Assembly (NCBI GenBank): GCA_947424985.1
Contig: CANDYN010000040.1
Span: 1-8,622 of the forward strand
Origin: Rickettsiales bacterium
Lineage (GTDB): Bacteria; Pseudomonadota; Alphaproteobacteria; Rickettsiales; Deianiraeaceae
Reading direction: 5' to 3'
DNA: 8,622 nt
This document shows, one piece after another, positions 1 through 6,761 of the stretch (the stretch's first letter is position 1; each line of letters begins with the position of its first letter). The notes beneath the pieces were generated by a model that worked only from the letters and a program-made list of their open reading frames with translations, had not been told where the DNA came from and did not search any database. The translations under genes and the position numbers were made by a program.

Positions 1-87
1 AATATTAAAACATTTATCATATTCCCTTAATTGTTCTGGTGAAAGATTATATTTATTATTTACATTTATTTGTTGTTTATTGTCCAT
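1..87 (-). CDS. Unknown protein, 5' end only (partial at window edge)
   Basis: An open frame starts with ATG at 87 and runs leftward without a stop to base 1, giving 29 residues that begin MDNKQQINVNNKYNLSPEQL. The visible part is hydrophilic, asparagine- and glutamine-rich, with no signal peptide or membrane segment. The family cannot be named from this much. A purine run (AAGGA) abuts the ATG too closely to be a normal Shine-Dalgarno site, but a good promoter-like sequence lies upstream on the same strand, which supports a real gene. It is divergent from the marR gene, so the MarR-type repressor could also affect it; this is inference from position only. Confidence 0.5.
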   Translation of the reverse strand, partial: MDNKQQINVNNKYNLSPEQLREYDKCFNI

Positions 88-109
88 TCCTTAATGAAAA
101 TTACGTTTT

Positions 110-137
110 AGTATAAATAATATATTTTAAAAATCAA
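110..137 (-). promoter_or_regulatory. Predicted sigma70-type promoter for the leftward partial gene
   Basis: On the minus strand TTGATT (137-132) and TATACT (115-110) are separated by 16 bases. Transcription would start near 103, leaving a leader of about 15 bases before the ATG at 87. The surroundings are very AT-rich, so chance matches are common; the near-consensus pair in the right place makes it credible. Confidence 0.5.
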
Positions 138-151
138 CCCAAAAGAACTTC

Positions 152-180
152 TTGACTTTAATTATAAGCTTGCTTACATT
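152..180 (+). promoter_or_regulatory. Predicted sigma70-type promoter of the marR-emrA-emrB-tolC operon
   Basis: TTGACT at 152-157 and TACATT at 175-180 are separated by the optimal 17 bases. The start would fall near 187, about 17 bases upstream of the marR ATG at 204. No other promoter-like gap exists within the following four genes, so this one probably drives all of them. Confidence 0.6.
165..176 (+). promoter_or_regulatory. Candidate MarR operator (inverted repeat in promoter spacer)
   Basis: TAAGC (165-169), TT, GCTTA (172-176) is a perfect 5-bp inverted repeat with a 2-base centre. It ends inside the -10 box and fills part of the promoter spacer. MarR-family dimers typically bind short dyads overlapping their own promoter and block RNA polymerase, so repression of the operon by its first gene product is the natural reading. 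The match is short and unverified. Confidence 0.45.
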
Positions 181-203
181 AATTTAACTTTTGAGAAAAT
201 ACA

Positions 204-680
204 ATGAAACATGAATTTGAGTCTTTTCAGGAGGAATTTGGATGCACTATGAGCTTTGTTTATAAATCTTTGCACAGGGTTTTTGAAGCAGGGATGAAAA
301 AAGCTACAAAGCTTAGTCAGTCTGAAATAATGATTATAATGGAAATAAGGAAAGCGGAAAAGATTAGCGGAAAGACTGAATTAAAACAAATTGAAATTGC
401 AAATATTTTGGGTGTACGTCCAATTTCTCTATCAAGGCTAATTGAAAAAATGGAAAAGAAGGGTATTGTCAAAAGATTTACACCTGAAAATGATAAAAGG
501 GTTAAATTTGTAAGTTTGGATTACAATTCGACTTTGGTGAAAAATGCAATAGAGTTTATGCAAAATAATGGCAGAAACCTTATCGATAAAGCACTTGACG
601 GATTTTTGGAGGAAGAGCGGGTTGAATTTTTACGTATGATAAAAAAAATGAAAGAATGTGTTATTAATAATATTTTATAA
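204..680 (+). CDS. MarR-family transcriptional regulator (EmrR/MprA-like position)
   Basis: The product is a 158-residue protein of typical MarR size, expected to bind DNA as a dimer and release it on binding small, often aromatic or toxic, ligands. A winged helix-turn-helix spans about residues 37-106. The region around 60-70 (LKQIEIANILG) is the first DNA-binding helix, 72-88 the recognition helix with SLSRLIEKMEKKG, and 91-106 the beta wing with the family D-x-R signature at D97-K98-R99. Helical dimerisation segments lie at both ends. The ATG at 204 follows a weak purine run (GAGAAAA) and a good promoter. The stop lies 4 bases before emrA, as emrR lies before emrAB in Escherichia coli, so it is most likely the local repressor of the pump. 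The ligand is unknown. Confidence 0.9.
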   Translation: MKHEFESFQEEFGCTMSFVYKSLHRVFEAGMKKATKLSQSEIMIIMEIRKAEKISGKTELKQIEIANILGVRPISLSRLIEKMEKKGIVKRFTPENDKRVKFVSLDYNSTLVKNAIEFMQNNGRNLIDKALDGFLEEERVEFLRMIKKMKECVINNIL

Positions 681-684
681 TTTT

Positions 685-1497
685 ATGGCTCTTAACAAAA
701 AAAGAAAAGTTGCAATTTTAATTGGATCTTGTGTTGCGATTATTGCAATTGTTTTATATTACCGCGCTTTATCGTGGGTTTCAACGGATAACGCAAGGGT
801 TAAAATGGCAAATGTTTGGGTAAGTCCTGAGGTTTCCGGGTATATTGTAAAAGTAAATTTTAAAGATGGAGATTATGTCAAGAAAAATGATGTTATAGTT
901 CAGTTGGATATTGAGAAATACGAAATAGCTTTAAAGCAAGCTGAGGCTGATTATCGATATGCAAAGAATGAGTATGACAGATATGTAAAGCTGAAAAAAG
1001 ATGGTTTTGTTTCGGACTCAGATGCCGATTTGATAAAAAATCGTTTTGATCTTGCGACGCAGGGCTTGAAACTTGCAAAATATAATTTTGACAAAACAAA
1101 TATTATTGCGCAAAATGATGGAATTTTAGCGAATTTTGACGCAGTAAAGCTCGGAGATTTTGTTCCAGTTGGAGCTATGATTTTCAATATTATAAGTAAG
1201 TCCGACACCTGGATTGAGGCGAATTTTAAGGAAGTTGATATCAAAGATGTTAAAATTGGACAGGAGGCAATTGTTGAAATCGATACATTTGGTGGGAAAA
1301 AATATAAAGCAAAAGTTGTCAATATTTCATCTGCAACGGGAAGTGAGTTTTCCCTTCTTCCCGCTCAAAACAGCTCCGGGAACTGGATTAAAGTTATTCA
1401 AAGAGTTAGCGTTAAATTGGAATTTGAGAAGGATGAAGATATTTCAAAGTTTGCAAGCGGGATGAGCGCTTATGTTACCATAAAGGTTCGTGATTAA
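685..1497 (+). CDS. emrA: EmrA-like periplasmic adaptor of a multidrug efflux pump
   Basis: The product is a 270-residue HlyD/EmrA-family membrane fusion protein linking the inner-membrane pump to the outer-membrane channel. One membrane anchor is visible at residues 8-28. The EmrA-type STDNARV motif follows at 33-39, then the first lipoyl-like half at about 46-75 (VSPEVSGYIVKVNFKDGDYV), an alpha-helical hairpin at about 77-135, the second lipoyl half at about 139-170 and a beta-barrel domain from about 175. The LLPAQNSSGNWIKVIQR stretch at 224-240 is highly characteristic of EmrA. It is shorter than E. coli EmrA (about 390 residues), mainly because the hairpin is short. I chose the ATG at 685; an upstream GTG at 658 would overlap marR and add nine residues before the basic N-terminus. 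There is no clear Shine-Dalgarno site, so translation is probably coupled to marR. Confidence 0.9.
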   Translation: MALNKKRKVAILIGSCVAIIAIVLYYRALSWVSTDNARVKMANVWVSPEVSGYIVKVNFKDGDYVKKNDVIVQLDIEKYEIALKQAEADYRYAKNEYDRYVKLKKDGFVSDSDADLIKNRFDLATQGLKLAKYNFDKTNIIAQNDGILANFDAVKLGDFVPVGAMIFNIISKSDTWIEANFKEVDIKDVKIGQEAIVEIDTFGGKKYKAKVVNISSATGSEFSLLPAQNSSGNWIKVIQRVSVKLEFEKDEDISKFASGMSAYVTIKVRD

Positions 1498-1500
1498 GAT

Positions 1501-3027
1501 ATGATAGATCCATTAACGGTAAAAAATAAAGGCTGGATAACATTTTTTGTAATGGCTGCAACTATTATGGAGGTTATCGATTCGACTATTGCAAACGTTG
1601 CGCTTCCGCACATGCAAGGCGCTTTAAATGCGAGTGCATCTCAAGTAACTTGGATTTTAACCTCATATATCGTTGCTGCTGCGGTTGCAATTCCGGTTAC
1701 TGGATATTTAGTTGGGGTTTACGGCGTAAGAAAAGTATTACTTACTTCGGTTGCCGGATTTACTATTTTTTCAATGCTCTGTGGAGCTTCTACGACCCTT
1801 GGGCAGATGGTATTATTTAGACTGTTACAGGGAGTTTTTGGCGCTGCCTTGATACCGCTATCTCAAGCAATTCTAATGCAAATAAATCCGCCGGAAAAGC
1901 ATGGACAGGCTATGGCTATTTGGGGAATGGGAATTATGGTTGCACCGATTTTAGGTCCGATTGTTGGGGGATATTTTACTGAAAATTTTAACTGGAGATG
2001 GATATTTTTTATAAATGTTCCGGTTGGAATTATAGCATATATCGGGCTTTTTGTTGTTCTTGATAAATCTGAAAAAACCCATACATCTTTTGATAAACTG
2101 GGCTTTTTTTTAGTGAGTATCTTTATTGCATCGCTTCAGATAATGCTTGAAAGGGGAGAGCAAGTTGATTGGTTTAGTAGTATTGAAATTGTTTTATATG
2201 CAGTAACTTGTATAGTGAGTGCATTTTTATTTGGAGTTTTTGGGACTATGGTTCGCAAGCATCCGTTTATTCCACTTGAGATATTTGTTGATAGAAATTT
2301 CTTATTTTCAACCGTTATAATGTTTTTTACCGGAGCCTTACTTTTTGCATCGATAGTTTGTATGCCAATATTTTTACAATCGGTTATCGGCTATGATGTG
2401 TTAAGTTCCGGAATTTTAGTTGCACCTCGTGGTATTGGGACTTTACTATCTATGTTTATAGTTGGTCAAATAGTTTCAAAAATCGACCCAAGATTAATTG
2501 CCGGCTTTGGTCTTATTATGACAACAGTGGGTGTTTATTTTATGTCTCATTTTGATAAAGATGTTTCATCTTTTACGATAATTTGGACAGGGGTTGTGCA
2601 CGGTTTCGGTTTCGGGTTTATTTTTGTTCCTTTGAGCATCACAGCATTCAAAACATTAAAGCCGGCTTTAATTCCTCAAGCGGCGGCAATTTTTAGTTTA
2701 CTTAGAAATATTGGAGGCTCGATTGGTATTGCATTAATTGCATATTTTATATCGCATTCAATGAAATTAAATCACGCAATTATGAGTGAATTTACAAACA
2801 GAAGCTCAAAGCAAGTTGTTTCATATATGCAAAAAGCGGGAGTTCAAAGCGAAGTTGTGAAAATTGCAATTCTTGAGGGGCAAATTAATCAACAAAGTGC
2901 GATTATTAGTTATGTAAGTAGTTTTCGAATTATTATGATTGTAAACATAATAGCAATTCCGCTGGTTTTTTTGATAAAAAAAGCAAACCTTAAACCTGGT
3001 GAGAAGATTGATATTGGTGTGCATTAA
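1501..3027 (+). CDS. emrB: EmrB-like MFS drug:H+ antiporter (DHA2 family, 14 TM)
   Basis: The product is a 508-residue polytopic inner-membrane transporter of the major facilitator superfamily, expected to exchange protons for hydrophobic drugs or toxins. DHA2 signatures are present: IDSTIANVALP at 26-36 with the membrane-embedded D27, the motif A loop GYLVGVYGVRKVL at 68-80, RLLQG with R107 (motif B), and motif C with its continuation at about 148-176 (APILGPIVGG, then WRWIFFINVPVG). Hydrophobic segments continue to about residue 493, and the length fits 14 helices. The ATG follows the emrA stop by 3 bases and has no Shine-Dalgarno site, so coupled translation is likely. It works with EmrA and probably with the TolC-like product directly downstream. 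The substrate cannot be told from sequence. Confidence 0.93.
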   Translation: MIDPLTVKNKGWITFFVMAATIMEVIDSTIANVALPHMQGALNASASQVTWILTSYIVAAAVAIPVTGYLVGVYGVRKVLLTSVAGFTIFSMLCGASTTLGQMVLFRLLQGVFGAALIPLSQAILMQINPPEKHGQAMAIWGMGIMVAPILGPIVGGYFTENFNWRWIFFINVPVGIIAYIGLFVVLDKSEKTHTSFDKLGFFLVSIFIASLQIMLERGEQVDWFSSIEIVLYAVTCIVSAFLFGVFGTMVRKHPFIPLEIFVDRNFLFSTVIMFFTGALLFASIVCMPIFLQSVIGYDVLSSGILVAPRGIGTLLSMFIVGQIVSKIDPRLIAGFGLIMTTVGVYFMSHFDKDVSSFTIIWTGVVHGFGFGFIFVPLSITAFKTLKPALIPQAAAIFSLLRNIGGSIGIALIAYFISHSMKLNHAIMSEFTNRSSKQVVSYMQKAGVQSEVVKIAILEGQINQQSAIISYVSSFRIIMIVNIIAIPLVFLIKKANLKPGEKIDIGVH

Positions 3028-3042
3028 TTTTATTTTATTATT

Positions 3043-4446
3043 ATGAAAATTTTTCTTTTACTTTTTATTTTTTTTGCTTCCGCAAATTCCAATGCTGCAA
3101 TATTTAAAGATCCATTTGGAACAAAAAAATATGTAAAAAAAATTGAGAAAAAAGCTATAACTGTAAAATATTCTTGCGATGTTAAATCCATTGGAGGAAA
3201 TTTAACCCTTGCCGACTCTATTAATTTGGCACTTTGTAATAATCCCGAAGTACGTGCGTCTTGGTCGCATATTTTAGAAAATCAGGAGCGGCTTGGAACC
3301 GGATATTCAAAATATTTGCCGAAAGTAAACGCATCAGTTGGATATATAGAGTCTTCAAGTAATATTAATTTGGTTAATCCCACGACTTTAGTGCCAACGA
3401 CAATTGCAAATCATGGTGCGATGCAAGTAAGTAACGTTTCAATGAATTATTTACTTTATGATTTTGGAAAAAGATCGGCTGAGGTTAAATCTTTAAAAAA
3501 TAGCTTGATTGCATCGGGTTTTTCACACAATGAAAAGCTTCAGGATATAGTTTTAAAAACCAATAGACTATATTATGCACATCTTGCAGCGGTAAAAATG
3601 TTTGATTCAAAGGTTAAGCTTGAGAGTTTAGCAACAAAATCTATGGAATTTGCCGACAAAAGAAAGTCTGCGGGTAAGGGAACGAAGCTTGATATTTTAC
3701 AGGCAAAATCTTCTTATCAAAATGCAAAATCTAAGAGAATCAGAGCGGAAAAGGAAGTTGATATGTCAAGAGTGAATTTATTTCTGCACATAGGACTTGA
3801 TATAAAAACCGAAGCTCAACTTGATAGTCCAAATATTTTACAAATTGAAAAAATCGATAAAGCCATGCAAAATGATATCAAGAAGTTACTTGAGACTGCA
3901 AAGAATGTGAATCCCAAAGTGCGTGAGGCATATTTTATGTTAAAAAAAGCAAAGTCTGAACTTGTCAAGGAGAAAGCGGGGTATTATCCTTCGATTTCGG
4001 CAAACGCAGGAGTCTATGATTTTAACGGAGTTGGTGGAAATACAACGAACTTACGTGCAAGTTATGTCGGTGCAAGCTTGGCAATTCCAATTTTTTCCGG
4101 CTTCGAAACTGATTATGCAGTACGATTAAAAGAGCGTGAGGAGGATTTTGCAAAGGCAAAGCTTGATATGGTGCATCTTGAGGTTCAAAAATCGGTATGG
4201 CAAGCATATTTTGATTTTGAAAATTCAAAAGAGGATTATAAAGCTAGTTTGGAATTTCTTGACGCCGCGCTTGAGGCTGAAAATTTTGCATCAAAAGGAT
4301 ATAAGGCCGGAGTTATTAACATTTTAGACTTGCTTTCAGCTCAGTCGAACTTAGCTCTTGCTGACGAAGGATATATAGTGTCGTTTTTCAATAAGGAAAT
4401 TGCAAAAGTTTCTTTGATGAAGGCAATTGGCAGTCTCAATGTTTAA
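3043..4446 (+). CDS. TolC-family outer-membrane efflux channel
   Basis: The product is a 467-residue outer-membrane factor that would form the trimeric exit duct for the EmrAB pump. A signal peptide covers residues 1 to about 18 or 19 (MKIFLLLFIFFASANSNAA) with no lipobox cysteine. Two OEP repeats follow, at about 55-255 and 270-465. Family hallmarks include LADSINLALCNNPEVRASW near the N-terminus, the strand-forming LLYDFGKRSAEVKSLKN, and GVINILDLLSAQSNLALAD near the C-terminus, the usual equatorial helix signature. The size is normal. It starts 15 bases after emrB in an AT-only gap without a Shine-Dalgarno site, so it belongs to the same operon. Many bacteria keep tolC apart from emrAB; here the pump is encoded complete. 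The last codons overlap the end of the convergent downstream gene by 3 bases. Confidence 0.9.
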   Translation: MKIFLLLFIFFASANSNAAIFKDPFGTKKYVKKIEKKAITVKYSCDVKSIGGNLTLADSINLALCNNPEVRASWSHILENQERLGTGYSKYLPKVNASVGYIESSSNINLVNPTTLVPTTIANHGAMQVSNVSMNYLLYDFGKRSAEVKSLKNSLIASGFSHNEKLQDIVLKTNRLYYAHLAAVKMFDSKVKLESLATKSMEFADKRKSAGKGTKLDILQAKSSYQNAKSKRIRAEKEVDMSRVNLFLHIGLDIKTEAQLDSPNILQIEKIDKAMQNDIKKLLETAKNVNPKVREAYFMLKKAKSELVKEKAGYYPSISANAGVYDFNGVGGNTTNLRASYVGASLAIPIFSGFETDYAVRLKEREEDFAKAKLDMVHLEVQKSVWQAYFDFENSKEDYKASLEFLDAALEAENFASKGYKAGVINILDLLSAQSNLALADEGYIVSFFNKEIAKVSLMKAIGSLNV

Positions 4447-5237
4447 TTTGATTCACTGCCATCGTTTAGTTTGCCTGCATTCTTCAGGATTTCGATCTTT
4501 TTTTGAAGAGCTAACAATAAAGAGTTATCGCCACCGGAATTTCTTCTTTCCCCAAACTTCATATCTCTTTTTGGTTTGTTATTATATCCACCAGATTTCC
4601 TCTCTCCATCATAAGGTTTTTTGTCAAATCCTCCTTCTCTAGGTTTTCTATCGGGATTATAAGATCTTCTTTCCCCATCAAATGGTTTTTTCGTTCCAGC
4701 ATAAGGTTTTCTTTCTTCACCCTCTCTAGGCTTATATTCACGTTTTTCACCTTCAGATCTTGATTTATTGTATTCTCTTGGTTTGTACTCAGATTTTTCG
4801 CTTCCCTCTCTCGGTTTTCTATCGGCATTATATCCACCAGATTTCCTCTCTCCATCATAAGGTTTTTTGTCAAATCCTCCTTCTCTAGGCTTATGTTCAC
4901 GTTTTTCACTATCTTCCCTCGGCTTTCTATCAGGATTATAAGGCCTTCTTTCCCCACCATCAAACGGTTTTTTCGTTCCCGCATAAGGCTTTCTTTCTCC
5001 GTTAAATCTTGGTTTTCTTGGATCAAAAGGGCGCTCAGACCTTTGTGGTGCGCTTTGTACAATATTAATTGCTTCTGCAAGGCTTACACCTTTTTCAGAC
5101 ATAACTTTGGAAACTCTTTTTTCTATGGAATATTTCTCTTTTTCTTTTCTAATTTTTTCCTCTTTAAAGTCATTGGACTGGCGATTACTTGTTGATTCCG
5201 GCCTTCCTTTTACAAATGTTATTTTTTTTTCTGACAT
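4443..5237 (-). CDS. Charged, repeat-rich, probably disordered protein
   Basis: The product is a 264-residue protein that I cannot assign to a family. Residues about 22-60 are highly charged and helix-prone, ending in KRVSKVMSEKGVSLAEAINIV. Residues 66-235 are low-complexity, full of K, R, E, G, P and Y, built from units such as DRKPREG, KKPYDGERK, KKPFDGERR and EYKPRE. The last part (about 239-257, LLLALQKKIEILKNAGK) looks like a short amphipathic helix. There is no signal peptide or membrane segment. RGG-like basic tails of this type occur on RNA-binding proteins such as DEAD-box helicases and pseudouridine synthases, so an RNA- or ribosome-associated role is plausible but inferred. The 40-60 segment distantly recalls an S4-like start, without a catalytic domain. 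I chose the ATG at 5237; an in-frame TTG at 5249 would add four residues. Neither has a convincing ribosome-binding site. Confidence 0.75.
   Translation of the reverse strand: MSEKKITFVKGRPESTSNRQSNDFKEEKIRKEKEKYSIEKRVSKVMSEKGVSLAEAINIVQSAPQRSERPFDPRKPRFNGERKPYAGTKKPFDGGERRPYNPDRKPREDSEKREHKPREGGFDKKPYDGERKSGGYNADRKPREGSEKSEYKPREYNKSRSEGEKREYKPREGEERKPYAGTKKPFDGERRSYNPDRKPREGGFDKKPYDGERKSGGYNNKPKRDMKFGERRNSGGDNSLLLALQKKIEILKNAGKLNDGSESN
4581..4643 (-). repeat. 63-bp perfect intragenic direct repeat, copy 1
   Basis: This segment is identical base for base to 4827-4889 and in the same orientation. It encodes residues 199-219 of the disordered protein (PREGGFDKKPYDGERKSGG plus two residues). 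Identity at synonymous positions points to a recent duplication or gene conversion rather than only protein-level selection. Confidence 0.9.
4635..4715 (-). repeat. Imperfect intragenic repeat, copy 1 (ERKPYAGTKKPFDG unit)
   Basis: It encodes residues 175-201, starting ERKPYAGTKKPFDGERRSY, and matches residues 81-108 at 4914-4997. The differences are one glycine indel, one S/P substitution and silent changes. It overlaps the 63-bp repeat, so the whole block seems to derive from an older duplication. Confidence 0.8.
4827..4889 (-). repeat. 63-bp perfect intragenic direct repeat, copy 2
   Basis: This is the partner of 4581-4643; it encodes residues 117-137 of the disordered protein. The two copies are 246 bases apart, a multiple of three, so recombination between them would remove or add 82 residues without breaking the frame. 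Confidence 0.9.
4914..4997 (-). repeat. Imperfect intragenic repeat, copy 2 (ERKPYAGTKKPFDG unit)
   Basis: It encodes residues 81-108, starting ERKPYAGTKKPFDGGERRPY, and is the partner of the unit at 4635-4715. Confidence 0.8.
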
Positions 5238-5264
5238 AGAGTGGTTCAAACTTCGTAATGAGTA

Positions 5265-5293
5265 ATTATAAAGAAATATATTAAAGTCAAGAA
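5265..5293 (-). promoter_or_regulatory. Predicted promoter of the disordered-protein gene
   Basis: On the minus strand a perfect TATAAT lies at 5270-5265. TTCTTG (5293-5288) is 17 bases upstream; the better-looking TTGACT (5290-5285) is only 14 bases away, shorter than usual. Transcription would start near 5258, about 20 bases before the ATG at 5237. The 15-base string CTTCTTGACTTTAAT here (5294-5280) also occurs at 148-162 in the marR promoter. Confidence 0.5.
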
Positions 5294-5386
5294 GAATATT
5301 AACGATACATCATTATAAACAAGGATTTTTATTTACAATATTTTTGTAAAAAATAAACTCGCGTCCCAGTAGATAAAGGCTGTTTA

Positions 5387-5414
5387 TTGACAAGTAAATT
5401 GATAAGTGTATATT
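5387..5414 (+). promoter_or_regulatory. Strong predicted sigma70-type promoter of the 439-residue orphan gene
   Basis: A perfect TTGACA (5387-5392) is followed after 16 bases by TATATT (5409-5414). Transcription would start near 5421, so the ATG at 5437 would have a leader of only about 15 bases. This is the best promoter match in the window. The rest of the 5250-5421 gap holds only the divergent promoter and a weak AT-only hairpin at 5332-5350. Confidence 0.65.
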
Positions 5415-5436
5415 AAGCACAGTGTGTTTTTTTTAT

Positions 5437-6756
5437 ATGATTGATGCTAATTTTAAACAACAAAATGATGAAACAAACGAGAAATTGATTACTCAGGAAG
5501 AATTCTTGGCCACGAAAAGTAAAGGAAATATTATTGCGAGTCGTTTTGGACCAATATCAAATACGCCGAAAAATAAAAAAATAGTTGGCAAGCAAGAGGT
5601 AGAATTATGGATTAAAAAATTAGTAAAGGATTATTCTGAAGAAAACAAATCTATAGGTGCATTGTGGCATGCGTATAAAGCATCGGAATTGGATGGTAAG
5701 TTGCAAGATTCATTGCTTGAATTAGGTGAAGAGTTTGAATTAACCAAGAAGCAGCATGGGGATATATTGGAGCCAAAATTTACATTTAAGCAGTGGCAAG
5801 AGTTATTTGATATTTGTAACAATAAGGATTTAAAATTAACGAGTGATACACTAAAAGTTTTAAATCAACATATTCTTGGTAATGGAGCTGATTTTCATAT
5901 ATCTAATGCAAAATTTAATAAAAAAGAAGCGGGTGAGTTTGTTAGTAAAAAAATAGCAGAATTTAAAGAAATATTAACTGCAAACATTGGACAAAAAGTA
6001 AACCAAGAATTGGTTGAAAAGCTTGAAAGTGAATTAGGTGGTAGAGCGCTTAAGGGTTTAGAGGCATTTATAAAGAAATTTGAGGCAATGCCTAGTAAAA
6101 ACGATATAGAGCTTTTAGTGGAACGTTTAAAAAAAGATCTGGAATCAAAAGTACAGAATATTAGCGGAGCGCAACAAAGTATGTTGTCAGCTGTTTGGCT
6201 TAGGGTTGCTGAAAACAAGAAGGTAGAAAAGGAAGTTATAGCATTATTAAATAGATATGCTGAAACAAAAAGACCAATTCATCCTTTTTTATTCCAAAAT
6301 GCAACTCATATTAAATTTGCAAATCCAAATTTTCAACAGATTGAAAGCTATGTTTTAAGTAATGATCTTAAAGATAGAGCATTCGGAAATATTTTAATTT
6401 CTCAAGCTTTGAAGTGTGGTAATAGTAAGCTTATACAGGAAATTATTAAGGAACAACCTCAGTTTCTTGAAAGATTTAACCTTGATGAAAAGAATGACTT
6501 GGCTAAAGCACAAGATAAAAAAGATAGAGGTGATAATAAAAAAATATATAGCGTACTTAGGAAAGAAATGAAGTCTTTATCAACTGGAAACACAATAGAA
6601 AGAATAAACTCTATACGTGAAAAAATTAATCGTGATAATAACAATGCGAAGGTATATGATATTAAAGAAGTGAAAAAAAATGGTCCATTTATCAGTCTTA
6701 GTGAGAGATTGCAAACGGCGTTAGTGGGGAATAGGTTTAAGAAGGAATCCGTGTGA
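5437..6756 (+). CDS. Unknown 439-residue helix-rich soluble protein
   Basis: I do not recognise this protein. It is hydrophilic, lysine- and glutamate-rich, predicted almost wholly alpha-helical, and has no signal peptide or membrane segment. Charged helices cover about residues 45-140 and 165-260. Residues about 316-345 (starting FGNILISQALKCGNSKLIQE) resemble one degenerate ankyrin- or helical-repeat unit. The tail (about 415-439) is basic with serines and ends RFKKESV. Size, lack of known domains and basic C-terminus would fit a secreted effector in a host-associated bacterium, but no direct evidence shows secretion. I chose the ATG at 5437; a GTG at 5422 is in frame and lies almost exactly at the predicted transcription start, so it would need leaderless translation. 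No Shine-Dalgarno site precedes either. The gene is monocistronic and converges on the next with 5 bases between. Confidence 0.8.
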   Translation: MIDANFKQQNDETNEKLITQEEFLATKSKGNIIASRFGPISNTPKNKKIVGKQEVELWIKKLVKDYSEENKSIGALWHAYKASELDGKLQDSLLELGEEFELTKKQHGDILEPKFTFKQWQELFDICNNKDLKLTSDTLKVLNQHILGNGADFHISNAKFNKKEAGEFVSKKIAEFKEILTANIGQKVNQELVEKLESELGGRALKGLEAFIKKFEAMPSKNDIELLVERLKKDLESKVQNISGAQQSMLSAVWLRVAENKKVEKEVIALLNRYAETKRPIHPFLFQNATHIKFANPNFQQIESYVLSNDLKDRAFGNILISQALKCGNSKLIQEIIKEQPQFLERFNLDEKNDLAKAQDKKDRGDNKKIYSVLRKEMKSLSTGNTIERINSIREKINRDNNNAKVYDIKEVKKNGPFISLSERLQTALVGNRFKKESV

Positions 6757-6761
6757 GGGGT

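Noticed and set aside
658..684. GTG at 658 as the emrA start
   Set aside because: It would overlap the marR coding end by 23 bases and add nine residues before the basic N-terminus and membrane anchor; the ATG at 685 fits the family better.
951..1322. A 123-codon open frame on the minus strand inside emrA
   Set aside because: It lies wholly within a well-supported EmrA gene, has serine/phenylalanine-rich composition typical of antisense frames, and has no promoter or ribosome-binding site of its own.
4560..5000. CRISPR-like array of repeats
   Set aside because: The repeats are uneven in length and spacing, keep one reading frame and encode peptide repeats; there are no regular unique spacers and no cas genes.
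4559..5195. Long alternative frames on both strands across the disordered-protein gene
   Set aside because: They are by-products of the low-complexity repeats. The chosen frame alone gives coherent KPRE/GERK units, has a promoter and ends neatly at the tolC stop.
5332..5350. Hairpin TTTACAA-tattt-TTGTAAA as a terminator or riboswitch
   Set aside because: The stem is only 7 bp and almost entirely AT, it lies between two divergent promoters, and no gene ends there.
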